Assembly (NCBI GenBank): GCA_027485165.1
Contig: JAIXRN010000036.1
Location: 62,001 to 126,000, forward strand
Direction of reading: 5' to 3'
Source: Rubrivivax sp.
GTDB taxonomy: Bacteria > Pseudomonadota > Gammaproteobacteria > Burkholderiales > Burkholderiaceae_C
Length of the DNA: 64,000 nt
Positions 55,815 to 64,000 of this stretch are shown in pieces. Numbering within the stretch: position 1 is the stretch's first letter; every line of letters starts with the position of its first letter. A model generated the notes under the pieces. That model ran no database searches and had not been told where the DNA came from. It worked only from the letters and a program-made list of their open reading frames with translations. Position numbers and translations under genes: made by a program.

Positions 55815-55824
55815 GCGCGGCCCT

Positions 55825-56568
55825 TCACCGGCTGGGAACGCGGCGCGTGAAGAAGCCGCCCTGGCCCTGCGTCATCTGGCTGACGGCCAGCACGGCCTGG
55901 GTGCGCGAGCTCACGCCCAGGGCACGCAGAACGGCCGCAACGTGGTCCTTCACGGTTTCCACCGACAGATTCAGCTGGCGCGCGATCAGCTTGTTCGGCA
56001 GGCCCTGCAGCAGCAGGCCCATGACTTCGGCCTGGCGCGGGGTCAGGCCGATGTCGTCGATGCTGGGCAGCTTCTGGTGCGGGTCGGGCTGCGCGTGCAC
56101 GCCCAGGGGCGCTTCGCCTGGCGCACGCGGCACGCCCGAGCCGGGCACATGCCCCAGGCTGCGGCCGAATTCCAGGCCCAGCATCGAAGGCGGTACGTAC
56201 ATCGACCCGCCCATCACCATCGCCAGGGCTTCGTACAGCATGGTGTGCGACGTGCTCTTGGGGATGAAGCCCATGGCGCCGCTGTCGATGGCGCGGATGA
56301 CGTCGCTGGTGCGTTCAGAAGCCGATACCACCACCACCGGCACGGCCGGGTACTGGGTGCGGAATTCGACCAGCACGTCAAAGCCGTCGGCATCGCCCAG
56401 GGACAGGTCCAGCAGCACCAGGTCGAAGTCGCTGTCGGCCTGCAGCGCGGCGCGCGCGGCAGCAGCACTGTCGGTGCCCACGACGGTGGTGTCGCTGCCG
56501 ATGGTCTGGATCACAGCCTGCAGCGCCGACAGGATCAGCGGGTGGTCATCGACGAGCAAAACCTTCAT
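55825..56568 (-). CDS. LuxR/NarL-type response regulator
   Basis: 247 residues. Receiver (1-120) with Asp54 (LLDLSLGDADG), a linker of about 45 residues, and C-terminal LuxR helix-turn-helix (GLTPRQAEVMGLLLQGLPNKLIARQLNLSVETVKDHVAAVLRALG). Of two nearby ATGs, MKVLLVDDHP is used because AGGAGAGG lies eight bases before it. Ten bases before the hybrid kinase gene. Confidence 0.93.
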   Translation of the reverse strand: MKVLLVDDHPLILSALQAVIQTIGSDTTVVGTDSAAAARAALQADSDFDLVLLDLSLGDADGFDVLVEFRTQYPAVPVVVVSASERTSDVIRAIDSGAMGFIPKSTSHTMLYEALAMVMGGSMYVPPSMLGLEFGRSLGHVPGSGVPRAPGEAPLGVHAQPDPHQKLPSIDDIGLTPRQAEVMGLLLQGLPNKLIARQLNLSVETVKDHVAAVLRALGVSSRTQAVLAVSQMTQGQGGFFTRRVPSR

Positions 56569-56666
56569 CGCAGCGGCCTCTCCTTGCAGGATATTTTTCA
56601 TTGTGGGCCGGGGGCACGCGCTGCCCGATTCCCCACTTTGGGGGTGTCGTAGGGCCCTGCAGCCGC

Positions 56667-57119
56667 TCAGGTGTAGCGCCGCGACACGGTCTCGGCCACA
56701 CAGGCTGGCTTGCTGCTGCCGTCGATGTCGACCGTGGCTTCCACCACCAGCTGCGCCCCGCCTGGCAAAGCTTCGAAGGACAGCAGCTTGAAGCGCCCGC
56801 GCAGCCGGCTGCCCACCCGCACCGGGGCCGGGAAGCGCACGCGGTTCAGGCCGTAGTTGATGCCCATCCTGACGTCGGCGATGTGAAAGCCGGTGTCGAA
56901 CAGCAGCGGCAGCAGGCTCAGCGTCAGGAAGCCGTGGGCCACCGTGGCACCGAAAGGGCCAGCCGCGGCGCGGGCGGGGTCGGTGTGGATCCACTGGTGG
57001 TCGCCAGTGGCGGCCGCGAACTGGTCGATGCGCGCCTGTTCGACCGTCAACCAGTCGCTGGTGCCCAGTTCCTGACCGACGCGGGCCTGCAGTTCGGCCA
57101 GGGTGGCGTAGTTCGTCAT
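56667..57119 (-). CDS. MaoC-like (R)-specific enoyl-CoA hydratase
   Basis: 150 residues, single hot-dog domain. The catalytic Asp/His motif is in FAAATGDHQWIHTDPARA, and GPFGATVAHGFLTLSLLP is the conserved following helix. Such proteins hydrate trans-2-enoyl-CoA to (R)-3-hydroxyacyl-CoA in fatty acid oxidation or PHA supply. The start MTNYATLAEL is the homology-supported one; an ATG two codons upstream is possible. Confidence 0.88.
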   Translation of the reverse strand: MTNYATLAELQARVGQELGTSDWLTVEQARIDQFAAATGDHQWIHTDPARAAAGPFGATVAHGFLTLSLLPLLFDTGFHIADVRMGINYGLNRVRFPAPVRVGSRLRGRFKLLSFEALPGGAQLVVEATVDIDGSSKPACVAETVSRRYT

Positions 57120-57148
57120 CGGCATGGTGGTGTGATGGAAGGAAGACT

Positions 57149-57763
57149 TCAGGCCAGCCAGGCCAGCAGCGGCTGCCACTGGGCCAGGTCGCGCTCGACG
57201 CGGCTGGGCGCCACGTCCCACAGCGTCAGGCCGCGTGCGGCCAGCTGCACGTAGTTTTGCGTGTCACGCAGCTCGGTCACCACCGGCAGCTTCAGGCTGG
57301 CCAGGTAGTGGTGCAGCTGTTCGCTGGCCTTGGTGTGGTCGCGCACGCGCATGCCCACCAGGCCCAGGCGCAGCTGGCTGGCGTGGCGGTGTTCGCGCAG
57401 GGCGGTGACGAAGGCATGCGTGGCCTGGATGTCGAACAGGCTGGGCTGCAAGGGCACCACCAGATGCGTAGCCAGCTTCAGCACCGCTTCCAGGCGCTTG
57501 CCGTGCAGGCCGGCGGGGGTGTCCAGCACCACATGCGTGGTGCCCTTGGGCGGGCGCAGCAGGTGGCTGGATTCGATGTCCCAGCCGCGGATCGGCGGCA
57601 GCTGCTGCGGGCGCTGGGCCAGCCACTGGCGCGACGACTGCTGGCGGTCGACGTCGCCCAGCATCACCGCATGCCCGGCGGCGGCCAGCGCGCCGGCCAG
57701 GTTGGTGGCCAGCGTGCTCTTGCCGACGCCGCCCTTGGGGTTGGCGACCACGATGACAGGCAT
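57149..57763 (-). CDS. Orphan ParA-family ATPase
   Basis: 204 residues. Deviant Walker A NPKGGVGKST with the signature Lys, Walker B-like VVLDTPAG, and LQPSLFDIQAT. This is the small ParA/MinD-like class that positions cargo on the nucleoid. No ParB or obvious cargo gene is adjacent. GGAGG precedes the ATG. The overall length is shorter than chromosomal Soj/ParA. Confidence 0.88.
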   Translation of the reverse strand: MPVIVVANPKGGVGKSTLATNLAGALAAAGHAVMLGDVDRQQSSRQWLAQRPQQLPPIRGWDIESSHLLRPPKGTTHVVLDTPAGLHGKRLEAVLKLATHLVVPLQPSLFDIQATHAFVTALREHRHASQLRLGLVGMRVRDHTKASEQLHHYLASLKLPVVTELRDTQNYVQLAARGLTLWDVAPSRVERDLAQWQPLLAWLA

Positions 57764-57857
57764 GGGACCTCCGCTAGGCGCCCTGCGGGCGCCGGGTTTG
57801 TTCGAGTTGTCGGGTATGGTACCCAGCGCCAGACCCGCCCCGCCCTTCCAGATACCC

Positions 57858-58481
57858 ATGCCCGACATCCTGGTGCTCGCCGCCCACCCCCAGCTGGCGC
57901 ATTCCCGCGTCACCCGGCGTCTGATCGACGCCGCCGCCGCCCTGCCCGCGGGCCGCGTGGCGGTGCGCGACCTGTACGCCAGCTACCCGGACTACGCCAT
58001 CGACGTGCAGGCCGAACAAAGCTGGCTGCAGCAGGCAAAGATGCTCGTCTGGCTGCACCCGCTGCATTGGTATTCCATGCCGCCGCTGCTGAAGCTGTGG
58101 CTGGACGAGGTCTTCGCCTTCGGCTGGGCCTATGGCCCGGGCGGCCAGGCACTGCGCGACAAGGACCTGTGGCTGGCCACGTCCACCGGCGGCGCCGCCG
58201 AGGCCTACCGCCCCGACGGCCACAACCGCTATTTCTTCGACGCCTTCCTGCCGCCCTATGAACAAACCGCGGCCCTGTGCGGCATGCGGTGGCTGCCGCC
58301 GCTGGTGCTGCACGGCGCCCACCGCGCCAGCGCCGCCGAACTGGACGAGCATGCCGCGACCTTTGCCGACCGCCTGATGCGCTGGCCCGACTGGCCTGAG
58401 ATCGCCAGCATGGAACCGGCGCCCGAATGCAGCGTGCCTGGCGATGCCCGGCCCGGCGAAACGGGCGCAGACGCGGCCTGA
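57858..58481 (+). CDS. kefF: KefF-type NAD(P)H oxidoreductase
   Basis: 207 residues, flavodoxin-like fold. LVLAAHPQLAHSRVTRRL, LYASYPDYAIDVQAEQ, VWLHPLHWYSMPPLLKLWLDEVFAFGWAYGPGG closely follow KefF of enterobacteria, the FMN-dependent ancillary subunit that activates the KefC potassium efflux channel. The kefC-type gene lies 45 bases downstream, as expected. A C-terminal extension of about 20 residues is not in the model protein. Confidence 0.92.
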   Translation: MPDILVLAAHPQLAHSRVTRRLIDAAAALPAGRVAVRDLYASYPDYAIDVQAEQSWLQQAKMLVWLHPLHWYSMPPLLKLWLDEVFAFGWAYGPGGQALRDKDLWLATSTGGAAEAYRPDGHNRYFFDAFLPPYEQTAALCGMRWLPPLVLHGAHRASAAELDEHAATFADRLMRWPDWPEIASMEPAPECSVPGDARPGETGADAA

Positions 58482-58526
58482 GGCCGCCCCGGCCAGACGC
58501 GAAGCGACCCGAAGCGACCCGCACCC

Positions 58527-60383
58527 ATGGAACCACTTCCACCCTGGCTGGCTGGCAGCCTCATCTACCTGTCGGCGGCCGTGTTCGCGGTGCCGCTGGC
58601 GCGGCTCCTGGGCCTGGGCTCGATCATTGGCTACCTGGCTGCGGGCATCGCCATCGGGCCCTGGGGGCTGAAGCTGGTCACCGACCCGGCGGCGATGCTG
58701 CACATCGCCGAATTCGGCGTCGTGCTGATGCTGTTCCTGGTCGGGCTGGAACTGGAACCGCGCCGGCTGTGGGCGCTGCGCCGGCCGATCTTCGGCTGGG
58801 GCAGCCTGCAGCTGCTGGCCAGCGCGGCCCTGGTGGCGGGGGTGGCCATGGCCTTCGGCCTGGAATGGCGCCTGGCCCTGGTGTCCGGGCTGGCGCTGGC
58901 GATGAGCAGCACCGCCATCGGCCTGGGGGTGCTGGGTGAACGCAACCTGCTGCCCACCACGGCCGGGCAGAACGTGCTGAGCGTGTCGCTGGCGCAAGAC
59001 CTGTCGGCCATTCCCATCCTGGCCTTGATGCCGCTGCTGGCCCTGCCGGGCGCCGCCGGGCTGGCCGAAAGCGGCAGCGGCGCCTGGGGCGCTGCCAAGG
59101 CGGTGGGTGCGGTGGCCGGTGTGGTGCTGGGCGGTCGGCTGCTGCTGCGCCCGGCCCTGCGCTGGATTGCGCGCAGCAAGACGCCCGAAATCTTCACCGC
59201 CGCAGCCCTGCTGCTGGTGGTGGCCACGGCTGCGCTGATGTACAGCGTGGGACTGTCGATGGCCCTGGGCGCGGTGCTGGCTGGCGTGCTGCTGGCCGAA
59301 AGCGAATACCGGCGCGAACTGGAAACCGACATCGAGCCCTTCAAGGGCCTGCTGCTGGGCCTGTTCTTCATCGCCGTGGGCATGAGCATCGACTTCGCCG
59401 TCGTGCTGGCGCAGCCCGGGCTCGTGGCCGCCGTGGTGGCCGGCTTCCTGGCGCTGAAGGCGCTGGTGGTGTGGGCCATGGCGCGCGCCATGCCCATTCC
59501 GCTGGCGGAACGCCCGGTGTTCGTGGTGCTGCTGGCGCAGGGCGGCGAGTTCGGCTTCGTGGTGCTGCAGGGTGCGCAGGGGGCCGGGGCCATCGGCGCC
59601 GAGCCGGCGTCTTTCCTGGTCGCGGCGATTGCCATTTCGATGCTGTGCACGCCGTTGTTGCTGGTGGCCTGCGACCGCTTCCTGCAGCCGCGCCTGGCCG
59701 CGCGGCGCGGGCCCCAGCCCGACGAGATCGCAGAACAGCAACAGGCGCCCATCATCATCTGCGGCTTCGGCCGCTACGGCCAGATCGTGGGCCGCCTGAT
59801 CAATGCCAACGGCCTGTCGGCCACGGTGCTGGACCATGACGCCGAGCAGGTGGACAGCGTGCGCCGCTTCGGCTGGCCGGCCTTCTATGGCGACGCCACG
59901 CGGCTGGACCTGCTGCGCGTGGCCGGTGGCGAGCAGGCGCGCGTGATCGTGGTGGCCATCGACGACATCGAGCAAAGCTTGAAGGTGGTGGACCTGGCGC
60001 GCCAGCACTTCCCGCAGGCCGCGCTGGTGGTGCGGGCCCGCAATGCCCAGCATTGGACCCAGCTGCATGCCCGCGGCGTGCAGCACATTGAACGCGAGAC
60101 CCTGGATTCCGCCCTGATGAGCGGGCGCAGCGTGCTGGAACTGATGGGCTGGCAGCCGCACGCGGCGCGCACCCAGGCCTGGCGCTTCCGCCGCCACAGC
60201 ATCGAGCTGATGACGCAGATGGCCGCGCACCAGCACGATGAGAACCGCCTGATTTCGATGGCTCGGCAGGGTCGCCAGCAGCTGGAAGAGCTGTGGTCGC
60301 GTGAACGCCAGGAACAGCAGCGCCAGCGCGGTCAGCGCAGCGCGGGCTGGCAGGCTGAAGACAGCCCCCCTGCCGGCGATTGA
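58527..60383 (+). CDS. kefC: KefB/KefC-type glutathione-gated potassium/proton antiporter
   Basis: 618 residues. CPA2 membrane domain of about 12 helices (1-380), with LVGLELEPRRLWALRRP and SVSLAQDLSAIPI, then the regulatory loop ELETDIEPFKGLLLGLFFIAVGMSID; a C-terminal TrkA-N Rossmann domain (about 410-530: IICGFGRYGQIVGRLINANG, DATRLDLLRVAGGEQARVIVVAID). It releases K+ in response to electrophile-glutathione adducts, acidifying the cytoplasm. The paired KefF gene supports this assignment. Confidence 0.93.
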   Translation: MEPLPPWLAGSLIYLSAAVFAVPLARLLGLGSIIGYLAAGIAIGPWGLKLVTDPAAMLHIAEFGVVLMLFLVGLELEPRRLWALRRPIFGWGSLQLLASAALVAGVAMAFGLEWRLALVSGLALAMSSTAIGLGVLGERNLLPTTAGQNVLSVSLAQDLSAIPILALMPLLALPGAAGLAESGSGAWGAAKAVGAVAGVVLGGRLLLRPALRWIARSKTPEIFTAAALLLVVATAALMYSVGLSMALGAVLAGVLLAESEYRRELETDIEPFKGLLLGLFFIAVGMSIDFAVVLAQPGLVAAVVAGFLALKALVVWAMARAMPIPLAERPVFVVLLAQGGEFGFVVLQGAQGAGAIGAEPASFLVAAIAISMLCTPLLLVACDRFLQPRLAARRGPQPDEIAEQQQAPIIICGFGRYGQIVGRLINANGLSATVLDHDAEQVDSVRRFGWPAFYGDATRLDLLRVAGGEQARVIVVAIDDIEQSLKVVDLARQHFPQAALVVRARNAQHWTQLHARGVQHIERETLDSALMSGRSVLELMGWQPHAARTQAWRFRRHSIELMTQMAAHQHDENRLISMARQGRQQLEELWSRERQEQQRQRGQRSAGWQAEDSPPAGD

Positions 60384-60393
60384 GGGCCCTGCG

Positions 60394-60410
60394 CTGGCCC
60401 GTCAGGCCAG
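60394..60410. terminator. Short dyad between kefC and rutE-like gene
   Basis: CTGGCC-CGTCA-GGCCAG, six pairs. The stop of the minus-strand gene lies in the loop. There is no T-run. Confidence 0.35.
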
Positions 60411-60977
60411 CTGGCAAGCCTCGTCAAACGCCAGGCGCGGGCTGCGCGCAAACAGCTTGGCCGGGTCGCCATGCCCCAGCGAGCAGACGAAGTTCGTCTT
60501 CACCGTGCTGCCAACCCAGAACTCGGCGTCCACCCGCGCCGCGTCGAAGCCGCTCATGGGCCCGCAGTCCAGCCCCAGGGCCCGGGCTGCCAGCATCAGG
60601 TAGGCGCCCTGCAGCGACGAATTGCGGAACGCCGTGGCGGCGATCAGCGCGTCGTTGCCCACAAACCAGCTTTTGGCATCGGTGTGCAGAAACAGCTGCG
60701 GCAGCCGTTCGTAGAAAGCCATGTCCATGCCGATGATGGCCGTCACGGGCGCCTGTTCGACCTTGGCCACATTGCCGGCCGCCATGCAGGCGGCCAGCCT
60801 GGCCTTGCCTTCAGGCGTGCGGACGAAGATCAGGCGCGCAGGGCTGCTGTTCGCAGATGTCGGGCCCCATTTCGTCAGCTCGTACAGCTGGTACAGCAGC
60901 GCATCGGGCACGGGCTGGGGCAGCCAGCCGTTGTGGGTGCGGGCTTCGGTGAAGAGCTGTTCGGTGCTGACTTGCAT
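60402..60977 (-). CDS. RutE/HadB-type nitroreductase family protein
   Basis: 191 residues of the small nitroreductase fold, FMN-dependent. [43 protein letters not shown] and [21 protein letters not shown] are typical of RutE (malonic semialdehyde reductase) and relatives. No other pyrimidine-degradation gene is near, so the substrate is open. Confidence 0.87.
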   Translation of the reverse strand: MQVSTEQLFTEARTHNGWLPQPVPDALLYQLYELTKWGPTSANSSPARLIFVRTPEGKARLAACMAAGNVAKVEQAPVTAIIGMDMAFYERLPQLFLHTDAKSWFVGNDALIAATAFRNSSLQGAYLMLAARALGLDCGPMSGFDAARVDAEFWVGSTVKTNFVCSLGHGDPAKLFARSPRLAFDEACQLA

Positions 60978-61020
60978 GCGGGTTTTCCGGGGGCGAAGGA
61001 CAAGCCAGGACAATACAGGC

Positions 61021-61467
61021 ATGTTCCAGCCCTCCCAGCACGATGTGCGCCGCTTCTTCTGCGGCACCCTGGCCCGCCAGCAGGCCGGCCTGCCCCTGGA
61101 CCCGATGCAGGCCGCCGCGGCGCGCTGGATAGACGAGCACCCCGAATACCACGCCGACCTGGCCGACGAAGCCACCGCCCTGGCCGCTGTCTACACGGTC
61201 GAGGACGGACGCACCAACCCCTTCCTGCACCTGTCGATGCACCTGTCGATCACCGAACAGTGCAGCATCGACCAGCCCAGCGGCATCCGCCAGGCGGTCG
61301 AACTGCTGGCGGCGCGCCGCAGTTCGCTGCATGCCGCGCACCACGAGGTGATGGAATGCCTGGGTGAAATGATCTGGGCCAGCCAGCGCAGCGGTCTGCC
61401 GCCCGACGGCCAGGCCTACATCGAAGCGGTGCGCCAGCGCGCCACGCGGCTGGCTTCCGCGACTTGA
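61021..61467 (+). CDS. DUF1841 family protein
   Basis: 148 residues, soluble. [23 protein letters not shown] at the start, HPEYHADL and [24 protein letters not shown] in the middle, and [19 protein letters not shown] near the end are the DUF1841 hallmarks. Function unknown; common as a single gene in beta- and gammaproteobacteria. Divergent from the nitroreductase. Confidence 0.85.
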   Translation: MFQPSQHDVRRFFCGTLARQQAGLPLDPMQAAAARWIDEHPEYHADLADEATALAAVYTVEDGRTNPFLHLSMHLSITEQCSIDQPSGIRQAVELLAARRSSLHAAHHEVMECLGEMIWASQRSGLPPDGQAYIEAVRQRATRLASAT

Positions 61468-61468
61468 G

Positions 61469-63049
61469 CTACTTGATGGTGATCCAGGACACTTCCAGCC
61501 AGTTGTCGGCCCGGTGCACGGCCTGCACATTGGCCCGCATGGCCCAGGGGATGACCTGGCGGTGCAGCGGGATGGTGTGCACCTGTTCGCGCCACTCGCG
61601 CAGCGCGGCCTTCACCAGTTCCTCGCGCTTCTTCGGGTCGGCTTCGACGCTGCTCTGCGCGGCCAGCGCGTCGAACTTGTCGTTGCGCACGTTGCCGTAG
61701 TTGTACAGGCCCAGGCCGCGCTCACCACGGGTGCGCATCAACGGCGTCATCGCGGTCTCGGCATCGGTGATCGACCCGCCCCAGCCGTACATGAACAAGC
61801 TGGAGTCCAGCTTTTCCAGCTTCGGGAAATAGGTGGCGCGCGGCATGGCATTCACGCGCACCTTCACCTTCAGCTGCGACCACATGGTGGCCAGCGCGAT
61901 GCAGATTTCCTCGTCGTTGATGTAGCGGTTGTTGGGGCAGTCCAGGGTGATCTCGAAGCCATCGGGGTAGCCGGCTTCGGCCATCAGCGCGCGGGCTGCG
62001 GCCAGGTCGAAGGGGAAGCGGGTTTCGACCTGTGGGTCGTTGTAGGCCCCGGCCGGTGAAGGCGTGTTGCCGCCAGTGGGCGCGCTCTGGCCGTTCAGCA
62101 GCTTGTTCTTGATGGCGTCGATGTCGATCGCCTGGTACAGGGCCAGGCGCACGCGGCGGTCCTTGAAGGGATTCTTGTCACCCGGCACCTTGGCGTACAG
62201 CAGCTTGTCGCGTGACTGGTCCATGCCCAGGAAGACGACGCGGTTTTCGGGGCCGTCGACGATCTTCACGCCACTGGTGTTGCGCAGCCGGGCGATGTCG
62301 CGCGGGGCTGGGTCCAGCACCAGGTCGATCTCGCCGCTGACCAGGGCCGCCAGCCGCGTGGCGTCGTTGGCGATCGGGGTGTAGACGATCTCCTGCACGT
62401 TGCCTTCGGCCTTGCCCCACCAGTTCGGGTTGCGCTTGTAGCTGGTCTTGATGCCCGGCTGGCGCTGCACCAGCATGAAAGGCCCGGTGCCGTTGGCGTT
62501 GAACGAGGCGTAGCTTTCTTCCTTGTTCTTGAAGTCCAGCGGCCGCGTGACCTTGTGCTTTTCGCTCCAGACGCGCGACATGATCTGCACCGTGCCCAGG
62601 TGCTGCAGGAAGATGGGGTTCACGCGGTCGAGCTTGAAGTCCACCGTCAGCGCGTCCACCGCCACGGCCGTGCCCAGGGCGTTGGCGTACACGCTGAGCT
62701 GCGAAGTAGGCTCCTTCGCGCGCTGCAGGCTGAAGACCACGTCGTCGGCCGTGAACGGGGTGCCGTCGTGGAACTTCACGTTCGGCCGCAGCTTGAAGCG
62801 CCAGGCCTGCGGGCCGGTGTGCTGCCAGCTCAGCGCCAGGCGCGGCGCCAGGTTCAGCTGCCGGTCGCGGTCGACCAGGGTTTCGTACACCTGGCCGTTG
62901 ATCTGGTTGGTCAGGCTTTCGTTCTGCGAATGCGGGTCCATGGTCTGGGCGTCACCCTGGCTGGCCCAGCGCAGGGTCTGGGCCTGCGCCGCGGCCAGGG
63001 GCAGGACCAGGGCCGCGCACAGCGCGGCGATGAGAAGGGGGCGTGTCAT
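61469..63049 (-). CDS. Peptide/nickel-type ABC transporter substrate-binding protein
   Basis: 526 residues, SBP family 5 (DppA/OppA). Signal peptide ends near AAAQAQ; the mature start LRWASQGDAQTMDPHSQNESL and KFHDGTPFTADDVVFSL are typical. Probably binds a di- or oligopeptide or related compound in the periplasm. The permease and ATPase genes are not adjacent in this window, so this is either an orphan or the end of an operon whose other members lie elsewhere. Confidence 0.92.
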   Translation of the reverse strand: MTRPLLIAALCAALVLPLAAAQAQTLRWASQGDAQTMDPHSQNESLTNQINGQVYETLVDRDRQLNLAPRLALSWQHTGPQAWRFKLRPNVKFHDGTPFTADDVVFSLQRAKEPTSQLSVYANALGTAVAVDALTVDFKLDRVNPIFLQHLGTVQIMSRVWSEKHKVTRPLDFKNKEESYASFNANGTGPFMLVQRQPGIKTSYKRNPNWWGKAEGNVQEIVYTPIANDATRLAALVSGEIDLVLDPAPRDIARLRNTSGVKIVDGPENRVVFLGMDQSRDKLLYAKVPGDKNPFKDRRVRLALYQAIDIDAIKNKLLNGQSAPTGGNTPSPAGAYNDPQVETRFPFDLAAARALMAEAGYPDGFEITLDCPNNRYINDEEICIALATMWSQLKVKVRVNAMPRATYFPKLEKLDSSLFMYGWGGSITDAETAMTPLMRTRGERGLGLYNYGNVRNDKFDALAAQSSVEADPKKREELVKAALREWREQVHTIPLHRQVIPWAMRANVQAVHRADNWLEVSWITIK

Positions 63050-63135
63050 GCGCGGGACCTCGGCAGCTGCAACAAGCGGCCAAGTCTAAGCACGCGGCGC
63101 GCAGCGGCGCCTCAGCACGCGGCGTGCAGGGCCCT

Positions 63136-64000
63136 TCAGGCCCCCGATCGGCCAGCGCGGCGCAACGCGGCCGGGTCGGCCCAGAGTTCGTTGATGTACG
63201 GGAACCGGCCTTCGGCGTCGGTTTCGCGGCCGACGATGCTGTCGCTGCAGCGCGGGTCGGACAGGTCCAGCCGCTTGGGCGTGATCGGCATTTCCGAGCG
63301 CGTGGAATAGAAGGCCTTGACCACGGGCGCCACCAGGGCTTCGGCGTTCTGCTCCACCACCACCGCCAGCCGCCCCGACTTCAGCCGCACCAGCGAACCC
63401 GTGGGGTAGATGCCCAGGCTCTTGACGAAGGCCGCAAACAGCGCAGGGTCGAAGTGGCCCTTCCAGCTGGCCATGCGGGCCACGCTTTCGGCCGGGTCCC
63501 AGCCGCGCTTGTAGGGCCGGTTGGACGTGATGGCGTCGTAGACGTCGCAGATGGCCCCCATGCGCGCCAGGGTGCTGATCTGTTCGCCCGGCAGCCGGTG
63601 CGGGTAGCCGCTGCCGTCCATCTTTTCGTGGTGGTGCAGGGTCACGTCCAGCATCGCCGGGGTTGCACCCTGCCCTTCCAGCAGCAGGGCGTGGCCGCGC
63701 TCGGGGTGCTTGCGGATGATGTCGAATTCCTCGTCCGTCAAACGGCCGGGCTTGTTCAGCAGGTCCAGCGGCATCACGGCCTTGCCCAGGTCGTGCATCA
63801 GCCCGGACATGCCGGCATCGTGCAGCGCCTCGCCTTCCAGGCCCAGCTGCTTGCCCAACGCCACCATCAGCGCGCACACCGCGACGGAATGCATGAAGCT
63901 GTAGTCGTCCTGCGTCTTCAGCCTGGCCAGGCTGACCAGCGCCCCCGGGTTGCGCTGCACAGATTCCGTGATTTCCGCCACCAGCGGCAGCGCGCCTTCG
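63136..64000 (-). CDS. HD-GYP domain protein, C-terminal part (cut by window end)
   Basis: 288 residues visible; the frame is open to the window edge and the N-terminus lies beyond. Canonical HD-GYP phosphodiesterase: SVAVCALMVALGKQLGL, HDLGK in GLMHDLGKAVMP, HPERGHALL, HHHEKMDGSGYPHRLPGEQI and CDVYDAITSNRPYKRGW. All metal ligands are present, so cyclic di-GMP hydrolysis is expected. It shares a C-terminal extension (GIYPTGSLVRLKSGRLAVVV) with the degenerate HD-GYP protein at 16929. Confidence 0.93.
   Translation of the reverse strand, partial: EGALPLVAEITESVQRNPGALVSLARLKTQDDYSFMHSVAVCALMVALGKQLGLEGEALHDAGMSGLMHDLGKAVMPLDLLNKPGRLTDEEFDIIRKHPERGHALLLEGQGATPAMLDVTLHHHEKMDGSGYPHRLPGEQISTLARMGAICDVYDAITSNRPYKRGWDPAESVARMASWKGHFDPALFAAFVKSLGIYPTGSLVRLKSGRLAVVVEQNAEALVAPVVKAFYSTRSEMPITPKRLDLSDPRCSDSIVGRETDAEGRFPYINELWADPAALRRAGRSGA

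Noticed and set aside
57774..60236. Long minus-strand open frame opposite kefF and kefC
   Set aside because: Gln/His/Gly-rich shadow of a real transporter gene; no membrane or domain pattern of its own.

Overview
The window is about 64 kb of very GC-rich, densely packed bacterial chromosome. It looks like a betaproteobacterium of the order Burkholderiales, probably the Rubrivivax/Leptothrix/Ideonella side. The pointers are hemC-hemD-hemX-hemY running divergently from ppc, an argH-AlgZ/AlgR-type neighbourhood, PEP-CTERM proteins, LivJHMGF-type and TRAP-type uptake systems, and strong G/C third-position bias. I see no insertion sequence, integrase, CRISPR array or rRNA. The only RNA gene I can support is tRNA-Arg(ACG).

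Region 1 (1-14621). After the start of a MurA-like gene and a small membrane-anchored protein comes a single minus-strand chemosensory/signalling block. In transcription order it encodes: a soluble receptor with two MCP signalling tips, a three-CheW-domain scaffold, CheB, a HEAT-repeat protein, CheR, CheY, CheA, a tiny STAS-like protein, a second CheY, a soluble MCP with a CheZ-like D-x-x-x-Q motif, a receiver protein, an RsbT-like serine kinase, and a PAS histidine kinase whose N-terminus resembles the RsbT-binding domain of RsbU. No receptor in the block has a membrane span. The block therefore looks like a cytoplasmic array of the kind built on the double-tip receptor DosM in Vibrio, joined to a partner-switching-like module. 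I consider this the most interesting system in the window.

Region 2 (14922-20966). An acyl-CoA synthetase, a degenerate HD-GYP protein with a sigma-28-like promoter, a GNAT acetyltransferase, a secreted subtilisin-like protease with an autotransporter-type repeat but a PEP-CTERM tail, and tRNA-Arg.

Region 3 (21027-32063). A probable catabolic island for a (hetero)aromatic compound. A three-subunit molybdenum hydroxylase is divergent from a TetR regulator, with a clear palindromic operator between them. The TetR gene is followed by a VOC protein, a 2,6-dihydroxypyridine-3-monooxygenase-like flavoprotein and a complete branched-chain-amino-acid-type ABC importer.

Region 4 (32315-36149). A TRAP transporter made of a TatT lipoprotein, DctP and a fused DctQM permease.

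Region 5 (36191-48305). hemCDXY, ppc, a PEP-CTERM protein, the AlgZ/AlgR-like pair and argH. This is the neighbourhood known from Pseudomonas, with ppc and the PEP-CTERM gene placed inside it.

Region 6 (48318-64000). DUF4399 protein, DNA polymerase IV, a LysR regulator, lactate permease and L-lactate dehydrogenase, a hybrid histidine kinase with a LuxR-type regulator, a MaoC-like hydratase, an orphan ParA, a KefF/KefC efflux pair, a RutE-like nitroreductase, a DUF1841 protein, a peptide-type ABC binding protein, and an intact HD-GYP phosphodiesterase cut by the window end. Several convergent gene pairs are closed by compact dyads that contain a stop codon.
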